DNA of 64,000 nt from Heligmosomoides polygyrus polygyrus (GCA_947396885.1 OX377202.1:74062643-74126642), one strand, 5' to 3'; shown: positions 10,890 through 23,040, counted from the stretch's first letter. The notes: generated from the sequence alone by a model not told the origin. A program made the numbers and translations.

Positions 10890-11692
10890 TTGGTTTTTGC
10901 TGAACGCTTTTTTAAGGATCTGAAAAAGAGGTGCAATGACGAGTGCGCAACACTCATCAACCCCTATGACACCCTACGAAGTGGTCCTCGGTGGCGCATT
11001 CGGTGAGAGTGCGGCCTCATAGGAGTACACCGGCGGGCTTTTCAGTTCGAGTCCGAATGCAATATTTTTGCACGTATCAGTTTGTTGTTATTACGCTTTC
11101 CCATGATCACAGGAGTCAATTTTAGACCCCTAATGCCTACAGCAAACCAAGGCTGCCTATATTTGCGCTTTCATAAGTGCTTATAGTCTCTACACTCACG
11201 AATTACGCGTTCAACGAAGAACTGATCATTTCATGCCAGGAAGAGGAATGTTCCTCACTGGTTTTTGTAAGATACTGCTAGTGTGACACGCGCTTGTGTT
11301 TACTTATTTCATAGATTTGTACCGTAGGTGTCGACTAAAAGGTGAGAGCAAGGCAGGACATTTTATTTCCAGAGAAATGATATGGTGCAGATACGCATCG
11401 TTGAAAGGCTAGCACACATACGAAGGCTCAAATAGACAGCCTTGGCTTTTTGTAAGCGTCTAAAATTGACTCCTACGATCATGAGAAAGCGCAATAACAA
11501 CAATTTAATATGTGCAAAAACATTGGCAGAACGCAGAGTCGATCTCAAAAGCCCGGCGGTGTGCTCCGATGAGGCGAAACTCCCACCGGGTCCGCCACCG
11601 AGACATGGGTTGTCATAGAGGTTTATAAGTGTTGTGCACATGTCTTTACACCTCTTCTTCAGTTTCTTAAAAAAGCGTTCAGCAAAAACTAA
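10890..11692. repeat. Long palindrome with tRNA-like boxes (foldback element 1)
   Basis: The left arm (about 10890-11205) and right arm (about 11400-11692) are inverted copies: tttttgctgaacgctttttt on the left and its reverse complement at about 11665-11688. Both arms contain a tRNA-like stretch. In the left arm an A-box-like TGGCGCATTCGGTGAGAG (10992) and a perfect B-box AGTTCGAGTCC (11044-11054) are about 50 bases apart. The right-arm copy has a decayed B box. The spacer is about 190 bases. It may be a foldback DNA transposon that captured a tRNA gene, or two SINEs inserted tail to tail. Confidence 0.7.
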
Positions 11693-11769
11693 CTGTGATT
11701 CTGGACTCCGCTCTCGTGTCAAAATAGCATTGCAAAAGCTCACCTTCAGTTAACAACCTTTGCTTGTGA

Positions 11770-12655
11770 GCAACATAAAGACTGTGCACGAATATTCTAC
11801 TCTTGCCGAAGGAGTCAAGTTCAAGTTGCAGCAAGCACCTCGACGGACTTCCCCGTCTGTGTCGGGGTGCACCACGGTTCTGTAGTTCCCAATCCCTCTA
11901 TGTTGTTGTAATGGATGCCATTACCCGACATGTTCATAAGCCAGTTCCTGGACGTTGCTTTATGCTGATGACGGGATGTCCACTTGCAAAGATAAAGGTG
12001 AAACCGAGCGAAAGGTGCAAGCTTGACGTGATCGCTTGGAGCGCTCGAGTATTTAACTACATACTTGAACGAATCCAGCTCAATCAAGGTTACCGGCATC
12101 GAGCTTCCACGCACTTTGGTTTTTAGGTACATCAGCAAATGGGTCTGACAGCCAAGTGGTGTTTGAAGTGAACTCACGCTTGAGTGCAACTTGGTCCAAG
12201 TGCCTAGTGTACTCTGCGTTAGGAAGATACCAGAGCATTTGAAGCCAAAAAGCTGTACAGCAGTTATCCAGCCTGTAGCAGTGTACGGCGCTGAGTGTTG
12301 GCCTGCGACCAAGGAAGCTGAAACACGCCTCAGCGTCATGGAGACGAAGATGCTGCGCTGGACGGCTGGAGTCATTCGGCAGAAGTTCGGCGTCGCGCCC
12401 ATAGCTGACAAGATGCGCGAAACTCGCTTGCGATGGCCACGTTCTGCGTGGAGAAGAAGACAGCGTCCGCAAGATAGGCTTTAACTTCGAGGTAATTGGA
12501 GAGCGGCCTAGAGGACGTCCGAAACAGCGCTGGTCTGGTACGTAACATGTGTACATGGGCCAGCTGGTGTCCACCCATCTAGCGCCGGATCAGAAAGGTG
12601 GCATCATGTCATCAAAAGTCGGACCCCGCTAGGAAGAAGGACATACGCTGAACAA
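11770..12655 (+). mobile_element. RTE-type LINE fragment, RT palm and 3' end (degenerate)
   Basis: Resumes the LINE of 8775-10065 and matches 63490-64000 closely (tttatgctgatgac region, the YADD-type catalytic site, here mutated by indels). The C-terminal portion retains AVYGAECWPATKEAETRLSV and KMLRWTAGVIRQKFGVAPIA. It ends in an A/T-rich 3' tail near 12655. It is non-functional through frameshifts. Confidence 0.8.
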
Positions 12656-12739
12656 GAAAAAGAAATTTTATTTATTTACTTATTTTGAGCTGGACAATGG
12701 ATTCACAACCACGTTACACCATTCTATATCGACATCGTC

Positions 12740-12985
12740 GACAAGGTGAAAAGAGAGGGTCAGCATGGAGACACCATATCCCCGAAGCTCCTCAAAGCCA
12801 CCCGTGAGAACATTACGCAGGAGTTAGAGTGGGAAGACATTGTAGTTAAGATCGACGGCAGGTAGCACCGTCTTCGCTTCGCTGACGACATTGTGCTCAG
12901 ACAACACAGAGTATCAGCCAAACGGAGCGCATGCTCTCCGATTTCGATCATGTGTGTAGGAGCGTGGGACAACGCGACTTTGGCC
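12740..12985 (+). mobile_element. RT fragment of a second LINE
   Basis: The translated frame reads GDTISPKLLKATRENITQEL, then a stop within KIDGR*HRLRFADDIVL. FADD is the reverse transcriptase catalytic motif, and the surrounding sequence differs from the RTE at 61.4 kb, so this is a different nematode LINE lineage. One stop and a frameshift just after the FADD motif make it a dead fragment of about 80 codons. Confidence 0.75.
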
Positions 12986-13009
12986 AGTCAGAATTCACTT
13001 ATGAGATCC

Positions 13010-13115
13010 ATTTAGCAAATTTGGTCTACATATTTGTGACCAAGGTTTCGAGATCTTTCACGCGACATACATCTCTATACGAAGTTCCATGGGAAGCTGA
13101 AGGCATTCCTTAGTA
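13010..13115 (+). repeat. Solo end related to foldback element 2
   Basis: Contains cgagatctttcacgcg, then gttccatgggaagctgaagg and ccttagtaag. This matches, with changes, the right terminus of the palindrome at 15200-15328 (cgagctctttctcgtgg, gtcccatgggagttcgaaac, ccctagtaag). Probably a decayed solo arm. Confidence 0.4.
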
Positions 13116-14049
13116 AGTGTCATGTCATGACACCAGTATCGTGAAGGCGATAAGGCCGAAGCGTCAGCCGAATAAAACTGTGCTATCTTGGCTAGCTGAC
13201 GCATTCGAAGTCTCAGGGACATATCACGTCACCTAGTCTCTACGTAATAGTAGTCAAAGGGAGTGACGGGATCTACAGCGTGTCACCACAGATTCTTTCA
13301 TTCTGGAATTATTCTGTCAAGTTTTTTGTACACTGCTATTTAGTCTCCTATGAAATATGAAGGTGTGATAAATCGAGTCCACCATATCTTCGAATAAAAT
13401 CGTCTATGACTATTAGTAGTGCGCTTTACGACATCGTCAGTAACTGTTCCTCACTGGTCAAACCGCACGCACAGCATTAAGCAATAACGACAAAAAGCTT
13501 CGTTCATACAGGATCCAAACTCGGAGAATGAACAATGGCGAAGTAGAACGCTGAGGAATTCAAAAAGAGCGAAGGGTCTCTACCGTAGCGAAGTAGAAGC
13601 TCAGTGAAATAAAGAATGCCGCTGCGCGTTGGCTGCAAGGCACTGAAGGACGCAGTGAGAGAGCCTTAATGGCTGCTTCAATGATGGAGAGGAGCAAATT
13701 ACTTCGCTCTAACTGGGCTAATTCTATGAAACCAACTCGAGCGAATTTGGAGGCACCTCAGCAATCCTTCCTCCTTCCTTCAACGGTTTCGGCGCTGCAG
13801 TTGTATTTACCCTTGTCTGTTCATCTCTGGCAGTGAGTTCCTGAAACAGAGCATGCAGACGAACAAGGTCACAATGTCTATCAAAGTCTAACTTCCTCTG
13901 CACAAATTTCTCCTGCAAAAGCAAAGTGCTGAAGAAGAAGTGCTAAATGAAAACGCATCAAGCGTACATCAATACAAGAAGAGATCTAAACTTTGCAGCG
14001 AGCAATCTTCATTCTGTTATTCCTCACCAGACGTTCTGAATGGACCACT
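13116..14049. other. Unannotated sequence
   Basis: No supported gene. Around 13520-13610 the phrase gcgaagtagaa occurs twice within 75 bases. Otherwise nothing was recognised. Confidence 0.4.
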
Positions 14050-15328
14050 AACTAGAAAAGGGTTTCGAACTCCCGTGGAACTTCAAGTTGAGACGAGGAT
14101 CATTAGAAAGAGCTCGTAATCCTGATTACTAATATGCGTGTCAAAATTGCAAAATGGAACTCCTGAGCGAGTTATCACCTGCCGAGGTTGTGTGGCCTGA
14201 GCAGAGGCTGACCGTGCGAAGGAGCTGGAGCAAGAGCGATGAGTCATAGCAGCTCCGTAAGAATGGTCCGCCAGTTGCAATGGTGGCGCAATGGTGAACG
14301 CTCGTCACATATAACGTCGTTGGTTCGTTACCCACTGATGCGGGTTTTTTGCAGATCAGGATTTATCTTTGAAATGATCTTTTATTCTAAATTGTGACAT
14401 GTGTTTGATTAAAAAGCCGGGAAAACTATCTTACGCGTCAGTAGCAATGCTTGAAGGGAAAAAAAACTGCTATGGTGACATTTTTACCAAATAGAGTCGA
14501 AATCTTACATTGAACAACTGGAGATGTTTCTAACAATCTTGGCATTCATGGAACAAAACAAAAAATGTCTGAAGCCGACATGTCGCTCTCACACTTGACA
14601 TCATTTACATGCAGCCTCTCTACAACCAGCAACAAAACAATCAATTGTACAAGGTCAAACAGATATTCACCGGGTGTGACAAGCACACAAGGGTGACCAT
14701 CAATGTAACCTGCCTTTTGCCATAAGTGTTTAAAAAGTTTGAAAACCTAGGAGCACAAAACATACGGTAAATCTGCGATAGAAGTAGGTTGTCGCACCGG
14801 CTCATGTTGAACTCCACGCTATTTGCTATGGCAAAAGACCTCACCTTTTTTAGAACGTTTTTCATCGGGCCGAAGAAAAAAACGTCTAGAGGTGTCACCA
14901 ATGTCACCACAGCAGTTTTTCGCCTTCAAGCATTTTTTTACAAACTCGTATGATAGTTTCTCGGCTGTTTAATCAAACACGTGTCATAATTCAGTACAAA
15001 ATTCGCTTTGAAGATAAATCACGATGAACAAAGAAACCGCAGCAACCCAGACGGAACCCAAGACACCGTACCCGACGAGCAGGACCACTACCCCTGCGCC
15101 ACCGCCGCGGCTAGCGCACCAATCTTACGGACCCCTATCACTCATCGCACTCGCGCTAGCTCTTTCACACGACAAGCCTGAAGTCAGGCCACCCAACTTC
15201 GGCAGGTCATCATTTGCTCAGGAGTGTCATTTGGCAATTTTGACGCCCATTTTCGTAATCAGCACTCCGAGCTCTTTCTCGTGGTCTCAACTTGATGTCC
15301 CATGGGAGTTCGAAACCCACCCCTAGTA
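14050..15328. repeat. Long palindrome with tRNA-like boxes (foldback element 2)
   Basis: Arms at about 14050-14490 and 14890-15328 are inverted copies: gggtttcgaactcccgtgg on the left, catgggagttcgaaaccc on the right. Toward the centre both carry atgcttgaagg next to an A-rich run and ctgctatggtgaca or its complement. The left arm has, on the plus strand, an A box TGGCGCAATGG (14284-14294) and a B box GGTTCGTTACC (14322-14332). The right arm has matching boxes on the minus strand (15088-15101 and 15047-15059). The core of about 400 bases has no ORF. The architecture parallels 10890-11692 although the sequences differ. Confidence 0.75.
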
Positions 15329-17102
15329 AGTTGAATGTGATAATTCTAACTTTTCTATAACTAAGACAAGCTACAGGCTAGAGGCCGTGGTCACGTAGTT
15401 TTCACCACACTTACCGAAATCAAAAATGATTAGAAAAATCAAGAACGCATCAATATTTGCAGAAACCGAGCTTTATGCCACATAAGGTATTCCTCGTGTG
15501 ACTGTCCTTGAATCTCGGCATATCTTCGAACAGTAGAGGAGTTTGTCCTAAGCTATCTTGCCAAGATTGATATTGACCCTTTATTCGCTTACATTTCAAC
15601 GTAGCCACCTCCTCCAGAGCCTGGAAAATACAAGGGAAAAATTACCAATCCAAGAACTAAACACTGAGTCACCCTTCGGATGGAGACAAATGTGGGTGAG
15701 TGAGCTCCCCCCTTCAGGTTGCCACCTCAGCGACCTTCTGGCTAGCGCCCTCCGGCGTCAAGATTGAGCCAACTTCTGGGTAACGGCCAAGCATTCTCCG
15801 GGTTTTTAAATTGCGTTTTCTTGAACGGAATCCTTAGCGCCTCCAGGGCCTTGTACGCTGCGATGTTGACCTCGCGAGCTAGCGTCGTCGTCACCATTCC
15901 GTAGCGAGAACTCCATCTCTGCTATAGTCTTCTCCACTGTTGAAAGAGATCTAGCCGTTTCAGCACAAAAGCATAAGCAGCCATCAATCGAAAAGATCGC
16001 AAAGAAAATTCGGAGGTCCACAAATAAAGGAGGATAGAAATCCGGGTCAGCAGCTGCGAATCAACTGCACCACGCAATTCGAGGGTGATGATCAATGCAC
16101 TAAGAACGTACATATGTACCTCTTCCTACTCACATTGCTCTGCGTTTAAGAGCGAACAGCGCTTCTTCTAACACGAGTGAGACACTGTCACCATGACGCT
16201 CATTGACGTTAAGAACCAGCCGAGTTAAGTTCTAACATAAATCGGCACATTATCCTATGTGGACCATCCACAGAACAAGTTTTTTTTAAACAACTAAACA
16301 ATTCCATAGGTTTCCGGAACGCAGTAGCAGCTGTCACTCTATGTCACACAAAGCACTGCGTTCGAGAACGCTTCGAAGTATTTAACTTAGAATAATTCGA
16401 ATAGCAAAGAAGGCTATTAAGATCATTTTTCGTTAGCTCATCCAATGGTGAATAGTCGCCTTCATACTGTCTAGGGTGTACTTATAAGTAGTTATACGCT
16501 AAAGCGCTCTTTCTTCAAACACTCGGTGAGGAAAGTAGGCTTCTAGATTGGGTTCAGCTGATTAGAAACGCAGATGTAGATGAGCAGATAAATCACGTAA
16601 GTGGGAAGACAAGACGGCTTAATGACATGCCCAGGAAATCTGGTGAAGCTAAGCGAACTGATTGGATGTCGACTGACATACCGCTGTTGTACATACATAG
16701 TTCTCCGAGTACGAGTGAATTCGGTCACTTCCGTTCGGACCGCGTTTATACAGTCGTCTGACTAGGCAGTTTATTTTGTCATCGTGAAGAACTCCATCGG
16801 CTGCACTCCGTTCTAAGAAGATCGATGCAGTTCTTTTTGGCCAGTAACATCTTCGTTTCTTGAAGCCGACGTTGCGAAACACACCAACTTGGAGCACTTC
16901 CGATATGTCATTGCTAGATCATAACGTTCAGTTCTGATTAGAGATTTCCTTCTGAAGGCAGTGTGAAAAGATGCAGATATTCCGAAGATGGACATTTAGA
17001 CAGCCAGACTGCCGTTTGAACAGCCACCAAATAATATAACAGCAACCATGCAAAAAAGTTGCAAGCTTAAGGTAGAATGGCCTTGCAGTAATTCAATCAA
17101 GA
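15329..17102. other. Mostly unannotated sequence
   Basis: Contains one copy of a dispersed repeat at about 15545-15630 (see the repeat entry) and no gene I can support. The 82-codon minus-strand frame at 16649-16897 is Cys/Arg-rich without a recognised motif. Confidence 0.4.
15545..15632 (-). repeat. Dispersed repeat with CTGAAGAAG...GAAAC-like core (decayed)
   Basis: On the minus strand it reads attttccaggctctggagg, then gttgaaatgt and caatatcaatcttggc. It aligns with 51145-51222 and with the minus strand of 20318-20395. Confidence 0.45.
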
Positions 17103-17396
17103 GATAAAGGAAAAATGCTGGCATTAATCAATTCCTTATCAATTTCCTTTTTCGAATGCGCCATGTATCTAGTTCTACGAGATGCTGTTCGGGGGGTTTG
17201 AATGCGTATTTGGGCTACACTTGCGGTGGCCTGCTTATGAATAAGTCTATTTCGGGGTCCTTCAAAAAGTCTGGTACAAATTGGCCCCCTCGGAGGGATG
17301 GAAGGCTAAGTTTGTCTTCGTGAGACACGAACCTAGAACATCAGTGAGGTGTGTGCGAGACAACCGGCGCTCCCCTGCTGCTCGGTCATGCGCCCA
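17103..17396 (-). mobile_element. tRNA-derived SINE, degenerate copy
   Basis: Same family as 4260-4552 in the same orientation: gataaaggaaaaatgc tail, gttctacgagatgctgttc, tttgggctacacttgcggtg, ggtccttcaaaaagtctggt and a 5' end in gctcggtcatgcgccca. Many substitutions make it an older copy. Confidence 0.7.
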
Positions 17397-17981
17397 GTAA
17401 TTGCAATTATGAACGCTTTGCGGGAACGGCACTGTTAAACCGCGTTAGGACCTAACCTAAAGGCCTTCTGATTAATAATCCCTTTTCAGACCACGATGCA
17501 TTTTTCAGATAGCTTCGTAGCACGCGGATGTGGAGTGTCTCTGCTGACCACGGCGGCCGGCCTACCGAACGAGAGCTGTCATCAGGCGCTGGATGTGTGT
17601 CAGCGGGTCGGGGGTTCCGGTGTGTGTGAAGTTTGCAACAACAAGCATATGTGCAACTCGATCAAATCCCTCCTTCTGATCCCTCCACTATTTCTTGCCT
17701 GCTTTGCGATGTTATGAAAATATCGCCCGCAGTATCCTGTTGTATGAATACATGGCCATCCCGTAAGGCACGGGTTTTCGGGGCAACGCCTCTTTCAGTA
17801 TTCGAACCCGCGCAAAGTCGTACACGTCTTGTGAAAAGATCATGAGAAACTCACCACGCAAGCTGAAATGTAAATGTTTGACGAAAGGATTCTCTTGTTA
17901 ACATTGCATCGCAACCCACGTAACGAATACTGCTGGGGTTCCAGGTGAAATTGGTGCTATCAGTGAAGGAAAGATGAACTA
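17397..17981. other. Unannotated sequence
   Basis: A 73-codon Cys-rich frame (17496-17717) has no known motif. The remainder is non-coding. Confidence 0.35.
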
Positions 17982-19841
17982 TTAGAGTGGGCCAAAAGTA
18001 ATGAGACAAATTCAACAAGTTTCTTTATCTCTTTATAACTCAATTACAACCCAACGGTGCTGAGGAGTGTATTCATCATGAAGGTCAATGACCTTGCTGC
18101 CATCGATCAGCCAACTTCCTGATCCCATCCTTCCAGAACTGCTTGGGCCTGGTGCTGATCCACTGCTGGTTATACAGGGTGCGTAAAAAGTATTGACGCA
18201 CTAAATGTAAACGTTAGGAGTAACAATACATTATACATTAAATTACAGTGACATTACATATATTAAATTTAATAAGTTTATTTGCAAAATGTCAACAATG
18301 ATCTAGCGAGCAGAATAGCATCGTTTGTATTTTATATGGCCTTCTTTGCTGCGAATGCAGGGGCGAAGACGACGAGGGAAGGCATCGACGGTGCGCCGCA
18401 AGTAGTCCACGTCCATTTCGTGCTGTGCTTAGACCTTCAGCGACTTGATACTTTTGTGCATTCAAATTGTGAGTGTTACGTACTCTTCAAGGACCTCCAA
18501 AGTGCTAATCCTGGGGGAAGGCCCGCTGTAAGGGAGGCGCATCCGGCCAGTATCATGGTTTGAGCACTCATTACAAGCGCCTCTCCTTTTCGTGGATACA
18601 GAAGTGAAGATAAATCAGTACAACTATCTGTATTGATGTCCTAAAGAAGCAACTATTTCCTTGGCTCGAGTCCCACCTCGAGAGTAAGCAGTATGTCTTC
18701 CAGCAGGATTAGGCGCCTGCGCGGAGTCGAGGATTGTTCAGGACTGGTGCCGCGCCAACTTGAAGGACTTCATTTCGGCAGAGGAATGACCTCTGTATAG
18801 ACCGGATTTGAATCCGCTGAATTACTCTGTATGGGAAGTTTTGGGGAACAAGGCTTGTGCTACTCCCCAGAAAAGTATGAAGTCAGTGAAGGATGATCTG
18901 GTCAAAGCATGGAACGAAATCGTCGTGAACTACTTGCGGCGCACCGTCGATGCCTTTCCTCGTCACCTTCGCCGCTGTATTCGCAGCAAAGAAACCCATA
19001 TAAAATACAAGTGATGCTATTCTGTTCGCTAGATCATTGTTGACATTTTGTATATAAACTTGTTAAATTTTATAATGTGTTGTCACTTCTAACGCTTAGG
19101 TTTAGTGCGTCAATACTTTTTACGCACCCTGTAGTTGTCGAGATCTGCTTGGGTCCTTGTGTCCCTTTCGACCGTGAAGTCCTATAGGCTCAAGAAGTAG
19201 CGGTAGTCGCATGGTGAGATGTCCGGCGAATACGGTGGTTGAGGCATGTGAACGTAGCCCAGCGGAGCAAGCTTATCCGTGGTCACTTCTGCCCGATGGG
19301 GTGCGGCGTTGTCGAAGAGAAGGATCTTCTTGACGCGCTGCGACTGAATAAGTGCGAGTCGCCGGTCCATCTCTTCTATTTCGTTCATCATGGCCTTGCA
19401 GTCCATCGCGGTGCTCTTGGAAGACAGACTCCGGTAAACCGATCCATGGGTGCAGACTCAAAAGCTCAGAAGGTGCTTCTCGCCGTGAACATCCCGCCGA
19501 ACGAAGGTCGGTAACAGGTCACCAGGCCCCAGACTCGCTGCTTGGCAGTGTTAAAGTAGAGGACGTCCTTCTCATCTTGCGTGGCTATTGAGTCCAGGCT
19601 GCTCGGGGTTGGGAATTGGGCGAGATTTGCGCGACATAGGTCGACTCGTCAGACTGGGGTTTCGACATGAGAGAGACTGGGGTTTTGGCATGCTTCTGGA
19701 AAGGGCGAAAGTGGTAACTTCTCAGACGGCCTTCAGTAAGTAGCAAACAAACATACAAATACGAGGAGCACGGAACCGGACTTCAATCACGACATGTACG
19801 GGCACGGCATGAAGAGTCTCATTACTTTTGGCCCACCCTAA
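17982..19841 (-). mobile_element. Mariner-family DNA transposon, interrupted by another
   Basis: Terminal inverted repeats ttagagtgggccaaaagtaa (left) and ttacttttggcccaccctaa (right) are flanked by TA dinucleotides. The transposase is on the minus strand and decayed. DEKDVLYFNTAKQRVW (about 19528-19577) corresponds to the first catalytic Asp region. LLFDNAAPHRAEVTT (about 19300) is the second, and PPYSPDISPCDYRYF the third. Without the inner insertion (957 bp) the element would be about 900 bases, so it is also internally deleted. Non-functional. Confidence 0.85.
18175..19131 (+). mobile_element. Mariner/Tc1-type transposon nested in the mariner
   Basis: Ends cagggtgcgtaaaaagtatt and its exact inverse at 19112-19131 are flanked by TA. 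The inverted similarity extends inward about 150 bases (gtcaacaatgatctagcgag versus ctcgctagatcattgttgac in nearly identical form). The plus-strand transposase remnant reads RPDLNPLNYSVWEVLGNKAC, the third catalytic Asp region, and an upstream QQD motif is followed by a stop. Frameshift and stops make it inactive. It must be younger than the mariner it splits. Confidence 0.85.
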
Positions 19842-22057
19842 TACAAGGAACTCTCGTCTATTGATAATGCTGTGACGCTATTGCGCTTGAAAACACGTTC
19901 AACAATTACTCCTTTCCCAAAAGATACGATGCACTGGTCTTGGTCGCTAGTGTAGAGCTCAAGTTTTCAAGTCACCTTAGACTATTCATTATGACGCATC
20001 TAATTCTGCGAATAGGTTAACTCTTCTATATGCTTCATTACTATACCAAAGCGTGGAAATGTGGATATCTCAGTGCTTTGAGGTTCTTCTCGACAATTCT
20101 AGAATACTGCGCTTAGCAATGTGCTCAGTATATCTAAAAGCGTTAATAAATATAAATTTAATCACTTTAAGCAATATGATCAGGCTTCCAGCTTTTAAAA
20201 AATACCACATACAACGCCCAAGCATTTCCTATACGTACTTAGCCATCTGTAAACACACAGAGAGTATGCACAGCAGAATATTATCTATTTAGTAACTGGA
20301 CTCTTCAAATTGATGAACCAAGATTATTATTCACGTTTTACACAGCCGACGTTTAGGGGTAACCGCCTTCTTCAGAACCTGAAAAAGACAAGAGGGATTT
20401 GCAATGTTACTCGTCTTGAAACTTACAGTTACCGTCAACGTTATGGCAAAATTCAACAAAAGTTGAGCACGGAATGTATTATCTAACAGAGTAGGTTTTA
20501 AGTGCTTTAAAAGTGTTTATTGGAAAGTAGCCATCGTGATTAAAATCAGCATTCTCATGAGATGCACATTTGCCAGATGAAATACAGTTGGAAGCATACA
20601 ACAAGATTTGGTCAGCGCCTTTGAGATAAATCGTGCTCACAGTGGCGTGCGCATCCTTTGATTCTTATTTTTCACTGCCCGTTATAAAAAATCCCTTCAC
20701 CGAGTGCTGTATCCAACACATCCTTTTGAAGTTCCGGTTGGAATATTACGAGACATAAGTGAGGCTGGTTTCCTACAAGGGACATATTAGAGTGTAAGGA
20801 CTGCTCTGTCACTGTTTGCCCTATAATACACCAGGCACACCAGGTGCAAGCAAATATAGAGAGGGGCTACATCCTGCACTTCTTTTCCAGATCTGCTTTC
20901 TTTACCCCCCCCCCCCCCTCCCAAGACAGGGCTAGAATACCAACTGCCATTATAGTATGGACTGAGGGCTGATTGTTTTTATTTCACTGGTTTTGAGATA
21001 AATACCTTGGAGTTTGAGAAGAGAAATCACGGACTACCTTGCACCGCATACTAAATTTGAGCAACTTTGCTACCAATTTGCTGCCACCAACATTTTTATT
21101 AGGCAACAGAAGACGTTTTTTTCAAGCATAAATCGTCCCGAAAAAATCCTAACATTTCTCAATTATAAGCAATGAAGTGCATTTTTTTTCTTTTCTACCT
21201 CCTCTTCTTTACACTTTTTTTTGCTATTCTTCACCCCAAACGGCTAGTGGATCTTTATTTATTTATTTATTTTCACATAAATGTGCACACAATCACAATC
21301 CCAAAGTAGGAGAAACTTAAGGGCATGGCCGAAAAAATAACAATGACACAATGGACTTCTCGTTTTTTGACCGCCGACCACCTCAAAGAACTCACTGCAG
21401 AAAAAAATGTTGATGTCATCAGAATAAAATATGCGGCATAATTTTTTTCATTGGATTGTTACACGTGATACAAACATTCGTTCTGATTAGTTGCTACCTG
21501 TGGGTTGTTTTAGTGTGGGCGTTTAAAGCCTGTTTTTCAATACAATTTTTTCTCCCATCTGAAGCCATCTAGAACTCCACAACCAGATAGGATTAATCTG
21601 TACCTTCCCTTCTTTGTCGCGCTAAAATAAATGCTGCACAAAATCCTACGGTCGTACAGTGGTATTATATGTAAAAGATAAGCATCGAATTCGGAGCCCA
21701 GTGATTCGTGAAAGTCCAATTCCATTTGTTTCACGATCAGGGCTGGGCAAAATTCAGGTATGCACCCATGCAGGTATTCAGACATATAAAGGTTTAACAG
21801 AGTGCAGTTTGAAGGTCTGTGCTCACCAGAGCTATCCCTACCGGCATAGGATTGTTGGAAGCAACTGAATGGAACCCTGCCAGGGAAGTGGATAGCAGTG
21901 GTTGCTGTGTCATGGCACGAACAAGCTGTTCGTCATTGACAGCGGCTAGAGAAGAGCAGAAAACGGCCATTTGGTTCGATTCTGGTCGACTCCTTCGGGC
22001 ACTGTGGGTTTTTTGGTAACTATGTAAGCTTGCTTGTCGATGTTTAGCACGAGTTTC
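19842..22057. other. Unannotated sequence with short repeats
   Basis: AT-rich sequence with a C-homopolymer near 20906-20919, a TTTATTTATTTATTT tract at about 21254, and one dispersed repeat at 20318-20395. No gene was supported; the frames at 21537-21868 overlap on both strands without motifs. Confidence 0.45.
20318..20395 (-). repeat. Dispersed repeat with CTGAAGAAGGC core
   Basis: On the minus strand: tttttcaggttctgaagaag followed by gcggttacccctaaacgtcg and, further on, aataatcttggttc. It is related to 51145-51222 and 15545-15632. Confidence 0.5.
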
Positions 22058-22065
22058 AACAGCGA

Positions 22066-22312
22066 GCCTTAGCGGAGCGGTGGCAGACTCCGGCTGTCAC
22101 ACATACCCCTTTGGAGAGGTCCTCCGTTCGTCGGTCCCTCCAGGGTAAACGAATTGATACTAGAGTTATCTGGGAAAGATAAGACACTGGCACTCCATCT
22201 CTTCCTAGGTCACTATACGCGTTCTAAGTTTGGTCTCTCTCCTCCTCCGTAAAAGTGGAATGTGTGACACACTCCAAACCGGATTTCGCTTTCCTTTCTC
22301 TTTTATCCTTCA
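22066..22312 (+). mobile_element. Diverged tRNA-derived SINE
   Basis: Starts with ccttagcggagcggtggcag (A-box-like). It contains gtccctccagggtaaacgaa and tgatactagagttatctggg, which align with the SINE body (ccctccggggtcggtgaatt, ggtaccagacttgtctggg). It ends in a cttttatccttc tail. Probably an older subfamily of the same SINE. Confidence 0.55.
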
Positions 22313-23040
22313 TTCAAATAAGCTCCTGGCTACAGCCTAGGAACAAATACATATCGTATGCCTTTGCTGAGGAATCTGAATCCGAATTTTTCTCTTACAA
22401 CCGATTTCTTTTCTCAACATAGAAGAATTCAAAAGCACCATGAACACTCTCAAAACAGATACTTCTGTCATAACGTTCCAACGCGAACGGAGCACAAAGC
22501 TGCATTACGCTCTTATCACGAATATTTCATTTTCAAACATTTGAAACCCTACGGCCACAATATATTGAATGGGGCTAGGTGCTGGACGCTAATCTGACCT
22601 CCGCTCTTGAAATTGCTATTTTTATTACTATTCTCCACCCATGTTTTACAGTGTCACAGACATGGCAATGTGAAATTAACATTAGCATCTTTCGCGGAAA
22701 TTTGCCTTCCGAAGCAAGTCCACTCTTTGAAAATACGTTGCGAAAGCTGACGGGACATTTCTTACATCCTAATATTTTTCCAGATCCGTTGAATGAATTA
22801 TGAAGCGATGTTTATCGGAAGCTTTTTCATGGAAACTTTAAGAACTTGCTATGGCGGACGTCAGCGGGAGCTGTCAATGGTCGTCCGTATTTTCCACATG
22901 CTTTCCTTATCCACGTTTTTACAGCATAGAGAGTCTTGGCAGTTGATATTTCCTTTCCTGGGCTTTCCTCAATGTTTTGCGCTGATCAAGATCGTGCTAC
23001 CCCGCCACGGCAGCCTCTTTCGGAAATTCTGGGTGGTTAT
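22313..23040. other. Unannotated sequence
   Basis: No supported gene; overlapping short plus-strand frames (22358-22803) without motifs. Confidence 0.35.

Noticed and set aside
16649..16897. Minus-strand 82-codon ORF as an RT fragment
   Set aside because: No RT or endonuclease motif could be identified.
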